Assembly (NCBI GenBank): GCA_944331815.1
Contig: CALVIQ010000036.1
Span: forward strand, 1-30,928
Source: an uncultured Bacilli bacterium
GTDB lineage: Bacteria; Bacillota_I; Bacilli_A; RF39; UBA660
Direction of reading: 5' to 3'
DNA length: 30,928 nt
The position numbers and the translations under genes are program-made. Below, piece after piece: positions 16,580 to 24,527 of this stretch (position 1 is its first letter; each line of letters opens with the position of its first letter). Under the pieces are notes generated by a model. It saw only the letters and a program-made list of their open reading frames with translations. It was not told where the DNA came from and ran no database searches.

Positions 16580-17239
16580 ATGAAAGATAAATATCAATTA
16601 ACAAAAGAACAAAACTTATTTTTAGCTAAAAAAGTTTTAGTATCAAATATATATAATAGTGTAAGGTTAGAAGGTATTAATACTACTTATCCTGATACAA
16701 AAACAATATTAGAAGGTGTTAATGTTCCGACATTAAAACTTGATGAAATAAATTGCATATTAAATTTAAGAGATGCTTGGAATTATGTGCTAACTAATAT
16801 TGATAGTGAAATTAATTTAGATTTTATTTGCAAAGTAAATTCATATGTTTCTAGAAATGAATCTTTGGAATGGGGCGTTTTAAGAAATGGTAAAGTAGGT
16901 ATCAATGGTGTTGATTATATACCTGATATTCCAATAAAAGAAGATGTCATTAATAATATAAACAAAATTTTACAAGAAGAAAATGTTACAGAAAAAGCAA
17001 TTGATTTGATGCTTTATTTAATGCGTAGTCAAGTATTTTGGGATGGTAATAAAAGAACTAGTATGATAATTGCTAATAAAATATTAATTGAAAATGGTTG
17101 TGGTATTATAACTGTTAAAGAAGAAAATATTAATGAATTTAATATATTACTTACTGAATATTATAATACTAATAATAAAAATAAAATTGTTGAATTTTTA
17201 TATGAAAAATGTATTTTTGGATTAGAAATTGACAAATAG
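16580..17239 (+). CDS. Fic/Doc family protein with the motif histidine replaced by Gln
   Basis: The protein is 219 aa. The core motif reads QVFWDGNKRT (residues 151-160). Asp155, Gly156, Asn157 and Arg159 of the HxFx(D/E)GNxR nucleotide-binding loop are present, but the catalytic His is Gln151. An N-terminal SVRLEG (27-32) matches the inhibitory-helix motif (S/T)xxxE(G/N), so the protein would be self-inhibited, with Glu31 blocking the ATP gamma-phosphate site. Fic enzymes transfer AMP or other phosphate-containing groups to target proteins. Without the His, classical AMPylation is doubtful. Similar His-less relatives exist in Firmicutes as far as I recall. The ATG follows GAGGTGA. The next gene has its own promoter. 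Confidence 0.85.
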   Translation: MKDKYQLTKEQNLFLAKKVLVSNIYNSVRLEGINTTYPDTKTILEGVNVPTLKLDEINCILNLRDAWNYVLTNIDSEINLDFICKVNSYVSRNESLEWGVLRNGKVGINGVDYIPDIPIKEDVINNINKILQEENVTEKAIDLMLYLMRSQVFWDGNKRTSMIIANKILIENGCGIITVKEENINEFNILLTEYYNTNNKNKIVEFLYEKCIFGLEIDK

Positions 17240-17256
17240 GGAAAAACTTGTATAAT
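17229..17256 (+). promoter_or_regulatory. Strong promoter of the 74-aa protein gene
   Basis: TTGACA (17229-17234), 16 bp and TATAAT (17251-17256): both hexamers are perfect consensus. The -35 overlaps the end of the Fic gene. Confidence 0.75.
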
Positions 17257-17279
17257 TATTTGTAAGGAGGTTAGAATTT

Positions 17280-17504
17280 ATGAATAATGAAGAAAAAAAT
17301 ATTATTACTTCATATGGAAAAGGTCTAGAACCAAAAATCGATCCTATTACCCCATATGGAAAAGGTGAAACATATTATACATGTGATGGAAAAGAAGCTT
17401 CAAGTATGGATGAAGTGATGAAATATAATCAATTATATTATGAAAGATTAAAAGATTACGATTATAGTCATAGTACAGCTGAACGTTATGAAAGACGTAG
17501 ATAG
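17280..17504 (+). CDS. Small charged protein of 74 aa, unknown
   Basis: A soluble, Tyr- and charge-rich protein with no recognised family. The N-terminal part repeats a YGKG element (SYGKGLEPKIDPIT and PYGKGETYY), the middle has YTCDGKEASSMDEVMKYN, and the tail is RYERRR. A perfect-consensus promoter, an AAGGAGG ribosome site at ideal distance and its own terminator show a separately and probably highly expressed gene. It lies between the Fic gene and addB. Confidence 0.75.
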   Translation: MNNEEKNIITSYGKGLEPKIDPITPYGKGETYYTCDGKEASSMDEVMKYNQLYYERLKDYDYSHSTAERYERRR

Positions 17505-17524
17505 AAAAAATTGAAATTATATTT

Positions 17525-17560
17525 AAATAAACTTTTACTTTTTAAGTAGAAGTTTTATTT
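17525..17560 (+). terminator. Terminator after the 74-aa gene
   Basis: AAATAAACTTTTACTT (17525-17540) pairs with AAGTAGAAGTTTTATTT (17544-17560), with one bulge and one G-U pair and a TTT loop. The T-rich tract forms the end of the 3' arm. Confidence 0.65.
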
Positions 17561-17563
17561 GTA

Positions 17564-17572
17564 TGCTATAAT
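17564..17572 (+). promoter_or_regulatory. Extended -10 element before addB
   Basis: TGCTATAAT lies just after the terminator and 18 bp before the addB ATG. No good -35 is seen. The leader would be very short. Confidence 0.5.
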
Positions 17573-17590
17573 ATTTAAAGGAGGTAAGTT

Positions 17591-19891
17591 ATGAACATAA
17601 AAGATAACACGTTATTAATTATACCTAATGAAATAAAAGAAGAAATGATTTTAAAAATAACTAGTGAAAATAATTTATTAGATATTAAATATATTTCATT
17701 AGAAGAATTATATAAAAAATTTTTTAATTATGATATTAAAGCAATTTATTATTTAATGGATAAATATAAATTTAAATATGAAGTAGCTAAAGTATATTTA
17801 GATAATATGTTTTATGTTAAAGATAATTTTGATGATGAAAAGTTAAAATTATTATTAAAATTAAAAGAAGAAGTAAAAGATTATATTATTACTAGTAGAA
17901 TAGATATTTATAAAAATAGAAATATTGTTGTTTACGGTTATGAGTTAAGTAAATTTGATTTAGAATTATTAAAAAAAATAAGTAATAATATTGAAATAAT
18001 AAAAGATGAACCAAAATATAAACATAGTAAAATTTATCAATTTAAAACATTAGAAAAAGAAGTTGAATTTGTTTTTGATAATATAGTTGATTTGTTAAAA
18101 AATAATATAAATATAAATAATATTAAATTGATTGTTAGTAGTGATTATTATAATACTTTAAAGAGAATGAGTAATTTTTATAATATTCCAATTGAAATAC
18201 CAAGTGATACTAAATTAAGTGACACTTTAGTTGGAGCTTATTTTATTAAAAATTATAATCCAAATATAATAAATGAAATTAAAGATAAGTTTAATGATGT
18301 TGAATTAATTAATAAATTAATAGATATTGTTAATAAATATGTAGAGTTTGATTTTAATGAAGTAAAAGCTTTAATTATTTATGAAGTTAAAAATTGCAAG
18401 ATAAAAGATATTGAATTAAAAAATAGTATTAGATTAATTTCATTTGATAGTTTAGTAAGTGATGATGATTATGTATTTATTTTAGGTTTTAATTATGGTG
18501 TTATACCAAATATATATAAAGATGAAGATTTTTTATCTGATAAAATTAAAGAAAGGATTGGAATATTAACATCTAAAGAAAAGAATATTTATGAAAAAGA
18601 AAAGATAATTAACAAAATAAATAATATTAAAAATTTGACTATTTCTTATAAATTAAAAAATAACAATGAAGAATATACAATATCTAATTTGAATGATGTT
18701 TTAAATTTAGAAGTAGTTGAGAGTGATATCGATAGTTTTAAATCGGATATTTATAACAAAATAAAATTAACGTCTTCTTTAGATAAATTAGTTAAATATA
18801 ATATTAAACAAAATAATTTATCTAAATTATTTAGTAATTATCAAGATATTCAATATATGAAATATGATAATAAATATACTAAAATTGATAAAAATGATTT
18901 TAGTAAATTTATTAATAATAAAATATTATTATCTTATTCAAGTTTAGATAATTATTTTAAATGTGGATTTAAATATTATTTAAATAATGTTTTAAGAATA
19001 TCTCCTTATCAAGAAACATATTATACAGTTTTAGGTAATTTATTTCATTATGTTTTATCTAATGCTTTTTTAGATAATTTTGATTTAGATAAATGTTATG
19101 ATGAATTTTTAAGTAAACAAACATACGAATTTAACAATATGGAGAAGTTTTTTATAAAAAAAGCTAAAGATGAATTAATCTTTATTATTGATACAATAAA
19201 AAAACAATATAAAGATACTAATTTAAATAACGCATTTTATGAAAAAAAAGTATTTGTTGATAAGAGTACTAATGTTAAAGTAACTTTTATGGGTGTTGTT
19301 GATAAGTTATTATATAAAGAAGAAAATGATAAAACTATTGTATGTATTGTTGATTATAAAACAGGTAATACTGATATAAATCTTGATTATGCAAAATATG
19401 GTCTTAGTTTACAACTGCCAATTTATTTATATTTGAGTAAAAATATGGATTTAAAAAATGTTCTAGTAGCTGGCTTTTATTTACAAAAAATATTAAATAA
19501 TGAAATAAAAAAAGATAATAAACATACTTATTTAGAATTGAAAGAAGATAATTTAAAACTAGTTGGTTACACTAATGATAATTTAGATATTTTAGAAAAA
19601 TTAGATAAAAATTATGAAAATAGTAATTTTATAAAATCATTAAAAACAACATCTAAAGGTTTTAGTAGTTATTCTAAAATGATTAATAATGAAGAAATTA
19701 ATGATTTAATTAATTTAGTTGATAGTAAAATAACTATAGCTCGAGATCAAATATTAGATACTAATTTTGTAATTAATCCTAAAAAAATAGATAATAAAAA
19801 TATCGGTTGTGAATATTGTGAATTTAGAGATGTTTGTTTTAGAAAAGAAAATGATATTGTTATATTAGAAAGTGGTGATGAAAATGCCTAA
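17591..19891 (+). CDS. addB: ATP-dependent nuclease subunit B (AddB-like), double-strand break repair
   Basis: AddB partners AddA in the helicase-nuclease that resects DNA ends for RecA. The C-terminal nuclease domain starts near YSSLDNYFKCGFKYYL and carries catalytic VDYKTGN and a LQLPIYLYL motif. Four cysteines, Cys458 and then Cys740, Cys743 and Cys749 (CxxCxxxxxC), match the iron-sulfur staple of AddB. The N-terminal half is a UvrD-like scaffold without a Walker A motif. At 766 aa it is far shorter than B. subtilis AddB (about 1166 aa), so the helicase-like region is reduced. The ATG follows AAAGGAGG, and addA overlaps its last 8 nt. Confidence 0.9.
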   Translation: MNIKDNTLLIIPNEIKEEMILKITSENNLLDIKYISLEELYKKFFNYDIKAIYYLMDKYKFKYEVAKVYLDNMFYVKDNFDDEKLKLLLKLKEEVKDYIITSRIDIYKNRNIVVYGYELSKFDLELLKKISNNIEIIKDEPKYKHSKIYQFKTLEKEVEFVFDNIVDLLKNNININNIKLIVSSDYYNTLKRMSNFYNIPIEIPSDTKLSDTLVGAYFIKNYNPNIINEIKDKFNDVELINKLIDIVNKYVEFDFNEVKALIIYEVKNCKIKDIELKNSIRLISFDSLVSDDDYVFILGFNYGVIPNIYKDEDFLSDKIKERIGILTSKEKNIYEKEKIINKINNIKNLTISYKLKNNNEEYTISNLNDVLNLEVVESDIDSFKSDIYNKIKLTSSLDKLVKYNIKQNNLSKLFSNYQDIQYMKYDNKYTKIDKNDFSKFINNKILLSYSSLDNYFKCGFKYYLNNVLRISPYQETYYTVLGNLFHYVLSNAFLDNFDLDKCYDEFLSKQTYEFNNMEKFFIKKAKDELIFIIDTIKKQYKDTNLNNAFYEKKVFVDKSTNVKVTFMGVVDKLLYKEENDKTIVCIVDYKTGNTDINLDYAKYGLSLQLPIYLYLSKNMDLKNVLVAGFYLQKILNNEIKKDNKHTYLELKEDNLKLVGYTNDNLDILEKLDKNYENSNFIKSLKTTSKGFSSYSKMINNEEINDLINLVDSKITIARDQILDTNFVINPKKIDNKNIGCEYCEFRDVCFRKENDIVILESGDENA

Positions 19892-22800
19892 ATGGACTAA
19901 AGAACAAAGTGAAGCCATAAATAAAGATAATACTAATATAATAGTAAGTGCAGGAGCTGGATCTGGTAAAACTGCAGTATTAAGTGAAAGAGTTATAACT
20001 AAATTAAAAAATGGTACTCATATTAATGAATTGTTATTGTTAACATTTACTAAAGCAGCAGCTAAAGAAATGAAAGAAAGAATAAGAAAAAAAATAAAAG
20101 AAAACAATTTATTAGAAGAATTAGATATGATTGATGCATCATATATTACAACATTTGATAGTTTTGCTTTATCAATAGTAAAGAAATATCACTATTTATT
20201 AAATATATCAAAAAATGTTAATGTAATAGAAGAAGATATCCTTAAAATAAAAAGAAAAGAAATGTTAGATGAAATATTTGAAAATAGGTATTTAAATGAT
20301 GATAAATTTATTAAATTAATTAATGATTTTTGTGTTAAAGATGATAAAGATATTAGAAATCAAATTTTAACTATTAGTTCTAAATTAGATATGTTACCTA
20401 ATAAAAAAGAATATCTAGAGAATTATGACTATTTTAATGATGATAAAATAAATCAAAATATTAATAATTATATTTTATTATTAAGGAAAAAAATTGATGG
20501 TATAGGTAATTTATTAAGTGAATTAAGTGATTACGTTGATTCTAGTTATATGGAAAAATTAGATTTAAATAATTTATTAAATAGTTTTGATTATGAATCT
20601 ATTAAAGAAAATGCTTTAATTAAATTACCAATGTTACCGCGAAATAGTTTAGAAGAAGCTAAGAAAGTAAAAGAAAAATTAAAGAAAGCATTAGATGAGA
20701 TAAATGAATTATGTATTTATGAAAATGCTCTAGAAATAAAAAATACAATATTAAAAACTAAAGATTATGTTGAAGTTATAATTTCAATAATTTTAGAATT
20801 AGAGGAAAAAGTACACAAATTTAAATTTGAAAACGATGCCTATGAATTTACAGATATTGCCTTACTTGCTATAAAAATAGTAAAAGAAAACAAAAGTGTA
20901 AGAGAAGAAATAAAAAATTCATTTAAAGAAATTATGATTGATGAATATCAAGATACTAATGATTTACAAGAAGAATTTATTAAATATATTGCAAATAATA
21001 ATGTTTATATGGTAGGAGATATTAAGCAATCTATTTATAGATTTAGAAATGCTAATCCAAATATCTTTAAAAACAAATATGATTTATATAGTAAAAATAT
21101 AGATGGATATAAAATTGATTTAAATAAAAACTTTAGATCAAGAAAAGAAGTTTTAGATAATATCAATTTAATATTTAATATTATTATGAATGATTTTATA
21201 GGTGGAGCTGATTATCAAGTATCTCATCAAATGGTATTTGGTAACGATACTTATATAAATGAAGGAAAAACTAATCAAGATTATAATTTAGATTTAATTG
21301 ATTATGAAGAAGATAAAACATACACAAAAGAAGAAATAGAATGTTTTATTATAGCTAATGATATTAAAGAAAAGATAGAAAATAAATATCAAATATTTGA
21401 TAAAGATGAAAAAATATTAAGAGATGTTAAATATAGTGATTTTGTTATTTTATTAGATAGATCTTCTAATTTTGATTTATTTAAAAAGATATTTGAATAT
21501 CAAAAAATACCTTTAAATATTTTAAAAGATGAAAAGATGAATGATGATAATGATATCTTAGTTTTAAATAATTTAATTAAATATATTTTAAAAATATATA
21601 ATCATGAATATGATAATTATTTATTTATAAGTTTAATGCGTAGTTTTTTATATAATGAAAAAGATGATGTGATTTTTAAATATTTTGTTAATAAAAATTT
21701 TAAAGAAAGTATTTTATATAATGATGCTTTAAAAATAACTAAATTAATAAATAGTAATTCAATTAGTGATATTATTGATGAAATATTAAATGAATTTAAA
21801 TTTTATGAAAAACTAATTACAATTGGTAATGTTGATTCTAGTATAATTAAAATTGATAAGATAAAAGATATGGCTGATAATTTAAGTAAATTAGGTTATG
21901 ATATATTTGATTTTTCTCTTCATTTAGATAAAATGTTAAAAGAAAAATTAGATATGAAATATAAAATCGAAAGTAATTTTGGTGATAATGTTAAAATAAT
22001 GACTATTCATAATTCTAAAGGATTAGAATATCATATTTGTTATTTTGCAAACCTTTATAAAACATTTAATATTAGTGATTTAAATGAAAGATTTTTATAT
22101 AACAATAAATATGGAATTGTGACACCATACTTTGATAACGGTATTGGAGACACAATTTATAAAAAATTGGTTAAAGAAGATTATCTACAAGAAGAGATAT
22201 CAGAAAAGATTAGATTATTTTATGTAGCTCTTACTAGAGCAAAAGAAAAAATGATTTTAGTATTACCTAAAAAAGAAATAAGCTATATTAAAGTAGATGA
22301 TTCAGTTAAAGAAAAATATCGTAGTTTTGCTGATATAATTAATTCAATTAAGGATAAATTAGAACAATATACTAAAACTATTGATTTAAATGATTTAAAT
22401 TTATCTAAAGATTACAATTTAATTAAAGTAGGTAATTATCAAGATAATATTGAAATAACTAATGATAAAATTGATATAGAAAATATTAATATAGAAAATG
22501 AAAAAATAGAAAATAGTAGCTTTTCTAAAAAGATGAATGACTTAATTACTAAAGAAATAAAAGACAATTTAAACTTTGGGTTAGAAGTACACGAAATATT
22601 AGAAAATATCGATTTCAAAGAAAAATTCAATGTTGAAAATAAATTAATAAATGATAAAATAAATAAATTTTTAAATAGTGATTTATTAAAAAATATTAAT
22701 GAAGCTAAAATATATAAAGAATATGAATTTATTTATATTAAAGATGATATAAAATATCATGGTATTATTGATTTGATATTAGAATATAATGATCATATTG

Positions 22801-22952
22801 ATATAATTGATTATAAATTGAAAAATATTGATGATAAAAAATATATTGACCAATTAACAGGATATAAAAATTTTATTGAGTATAAAACTAATAAAAAAGT
22901 TAATCTATATTTATACTCAATAATTGATTCTAATATTTTAAAAATAGGATGA
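19884..22952 (+). CDS. addA: ATP-dependent helicase/nuclease subunit A (AddA)
   Basis: This is the helicase and nuclease subunit of AddAB, 1022 aa. SF1A helicase motifs are visible: a Q-motif region, WTKEQSEAI; Walker A, GAGSGKT (Lys29); LLLLTFTKAAAKEM (motif Ia); MIDEYQDTND (motif II); GDIKQSIYRFRNANP (motif III); and VALTRAKEKM (motif VI). The C-terminal RecB-type nuclease is shown by GIIDLILEY and IIDYKLKN. Of three in-frame starts (GTG 19872, ATG 19878, ATG 19884) I chose 19884: it is preceded by GGTGATG and gives the usual MPxWTxEQ start. It is translationally coupled to addB by an 8-nt overlap. A membrane glycosyltransferase gene follows after 4 nt. Confidence 0.95.
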   Translation: MPKWTKEQSEAINKDNTNIIVSAGAGSGKTAVLSERVITKLKNGTHINELLLLTFTKAAAKEMKERIRKKIKENNLLEELDMIDASYITTFDSFALSIVKKYHYLLNISKNVNVIEEDILKIKRKEMLDEIFENRYLNDDKFIKLINDFCVKDDKDIRNQILTISSKLDMLPNKKEYLENYDYFNDDKINQNINNYILLLRKKIDGIGNLLSELSDYVDSSYMEKLDLNNLLNSFDYESIKENALIKLPMLPRNSLEEAKKVKEKLKKALDEINELCIYENALEIKNTILKTKDYVEVIISIILELEEKVHKFKFENDAYEFTDIALLAIKIVKENKSVREEIKNSFKEIMIDEYQDTNDLQEEFIKYIANNNVYMVGDIKQSIYRFRNANPNIFKNKYDLYSKNIDGYKIDLNKNFRSRKEVLDNINLIFNIIMNDFIGGADYQVSHQMVFGNDTYINEGKTNQDYNLDLIDYEEDKTYTKEEIECFIIANDIKEKIENKYQIFDKDEKILRDVKYSDFVILLDRSSNFDLFKKIFEYQKIPLNILKDEKMNDDNDILVLNNLIKYILKIYNHEYDNYLFISLMRSFLYNEKDDVIFKYFVNKNFKESILYNDALKITKLINSNSISDIIDEILNEFKFYEKLITIGNVDSSIIKIDKIKDMADNLSKLGYDIFDFSLHLDKMLKEKLDMKYKIESNFGDNVKIMTIHNSKGLEYHICYFANLYKTFNISDLNERFLYNNKYGIVTPYFDNGIGDTIYKKLVKEDYLQEEISEKIRLFYVALTRAKEKMILVLPKKEISYIKVDDSVKEKYRSFADIINSIKDKLEQYTKTIDLNDLNLSKDYNLIKVGNYQDNIEITNDKIDIENINIENEKIENSSFSKKMNDLITKEIKDNLNFGLEVHEILENIDFKEKFNVENKLINDKINKFLNSDLLKNINEAKIYKEYEFIYIKDDIKYHGIIDLILEYNDHIDIIDYKLKNIDDKKYIDQLTGYKNFIEYKTNKKVNLYLYSIIDSNILKIG

Positions 22953-22956
22953 TTAA

Positions 22957-24438
22957 ATGAATTTTATTAAAGATAAATATAAAATTTTATTTATAGTTGT
23001 ATTTTTAATTGCTGTTATAACAAGAGTTATTTTATGGCCAACGTTACTTGAAGCAAATATTGATGAAGCAATGACCGCTATAAATGCTAGTTCTATTACA
23101 GATACTGGAAAAGATATGTATGGTGTTTCATTTCCTGTTTATTTAGAAACTTGGAAATATGGTGGTCAAAGTGTAATGTTGGCTTATTTAACAGCTTTTT
23201 GTATTAAATTATTTGGTATGTCTATGTTTTCTATTAGGTTACCAATATTATTAATTAGTATAATATCAATTATTGTTTTTTATGATTTTATTAAAAAAAT
23301 ATTCAAAGATAAAAAAATTGCTTTATTAGCAATGTTTTTACTTTCTATTACACCTTGGCATATATTACAATCAAAATGGGCAATTGATTGTAATCTGTTT
23401 CCTCATTTTGTTTTATTTTCAATCTATTTCTTATATCGTGGCGTAACTGAAAAAAAATTATTTTTATATATATCGATGATATTTTTTGGTTTAAGCATGT
23501 ACACATATGGTGTATCAATTTATTTTATTCCTTTATTTTTATTAATAAGTGCGATTTACTTATTAATAAATAAAAAAATAAATATTAAAGAATTAATTAT
23601 TTGTATTTTAATATATATGCTTATTTTTACACCACTTTTTATTATGTATCTTATTAATTTCTTTAAAATTGATAAACAAATTAATTTAGGTATTTTTACA
23701 ATTACTTATTTTTCTGAGTCAATTAGAACTAATGATATGTTATTATTTTCTAATAATATTTTAAATCAATTATTAAAAAATATAATCAGTTTATTATCCG
23801 TTATATTTACACAATATGATAACCTACCTTGGAATGCAACTTCTATTTTTGGTACAACATATCATATTTCAATTATATTTATAATAATTGCTTTAATCAG
23901 TTATTTTAAGAAAAAAGAAAAAAATATAGGAATTAATCTTTTTGTCTTGTGGTTTACTTTAAGTCTATTTGTCGGAATTTTTATCAATGGAACTAACATT
24001 AATAGATTAAATGTAATTTGGTATCCTTTAATATTTTTAACTTTATATGGAATATTAAACTTTAAAAATAAAGAAAAATTAATTATAATAATTTATACTA
24101 TTTTATTTATAAGTTATAATATTTTCTTCTATAGTAGTTATTATAAAGATATTAATAAAAGTTTTTGTTTTGGTAATGGTTTAAAAGAAAGTTATGAATT
24201 TTTGAGTAATTATGATAATTCAAAATATTATTTAAATCTAGATAATACTATTCAATTTAGAACTTATATAAATTTTCATAATCAAATATTTAATCAAAAT
24301 GTTTTAGAACAAACATCTATTGAAGAATTAGATAAAGACAGTATATATATAATTAAATCAAATGATATTGATAAAATTGATATATCAGGATTTACTAAAA
24401 GAATTTATGGTGAATACATAATTTTAAAATCACGTTAA
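22957..24438 (+). CDS. GT39/ArnT-like polytopic membrane glycosyltransferase
   Basis: The protein is 493 aa with about eleven hydrophobic helices up to residue 395 and a short extracytoplasmic C-terminal domain. The first external loop has EANIDEAMTA (Asp36-Glu37), the acidic pair expected of GT-C enzymes of the PMT/ArnT group. These use polyprenyl-phosphate sugars to glycosylate lipids, wall polymers or proteins. Acceptor and sugar are unknown. A link with the GtrB/GtrA pair at the start of the window is possible but untested. The ATG sits 4 nt after addA, with AGGATGA as ribosome site, so it probably shares the addBA transcript. Confidence 0.82.
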   Translation: MNFIKDKYKILFIVVFLIAVITRVILWPTLLEANIDEAMTAINASSITDTGKDMYGVSFPVYLETWKYGGQSVMLAYLTAFCIKLFGMSMFSIRLPILLISIISIIVFYDFIKKIFKDKKIALLAMFLLSITPWHILQSKWAIDCNLFPHFVLFSIYFLYRGVTEKKLFLYISMIFFGLSMYTYGVSIYFIPLFLLISAIYLLINKKINIKELIICILIYMLIFTPLFIMYLINFFKIDKQINLGIFTITYFSESIRTNDMLLFSNNILNQLLKNIISLLSVIFTQYDNLPWNATSIFGTTYHISIIFIIIALISYFKKKEKNIGINLFVLWFTLSLFVGIFINGTNINRLNVIWYPLIFLTLYGILNFKNKEKLIIIIYTILFISYNIFFYSSYYKDINKSFCFGNGLKESYEFLSNYDNSKYYLNLDNTIQFRTYINFHNQIFNQNVLEQTSIEELDKDSIYIIKSNDIDKIDISGFTKRIYGEYIILKSR

Positions 24439-24452
24439 TTGTGATTTTTTTT
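24426..24452 (+). terminator. Terminator spanning the stop of the GT39-like gene
   Basis: A perfect 8-bp stem, AAAATCAC (24426-24433) and GTGATTTT (24441-24448), then T to 24452. The stop codon lies in the 7-base loop. Confidence 0.9.
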
Positions 24453-24460
24453 AAAACATC

Positions 24461-24489
24461 TTTACATTTAATTTTTTTAATGGTATTAT
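24461..24489 (+). promoter_or_regulatory. Promoter of the proline-rich membrane protein unit
   Basis: TTTACA (24461-24466), 17 bp and TATTAT (24484-24489). A near-identical arrangement recurs at 27060 and 29180. Confidence 0.6.
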
Positions 24490-24527
24490 TAACTTAATAG
24501 TAGTAGAGTTTATAATTTGGAGGTATT

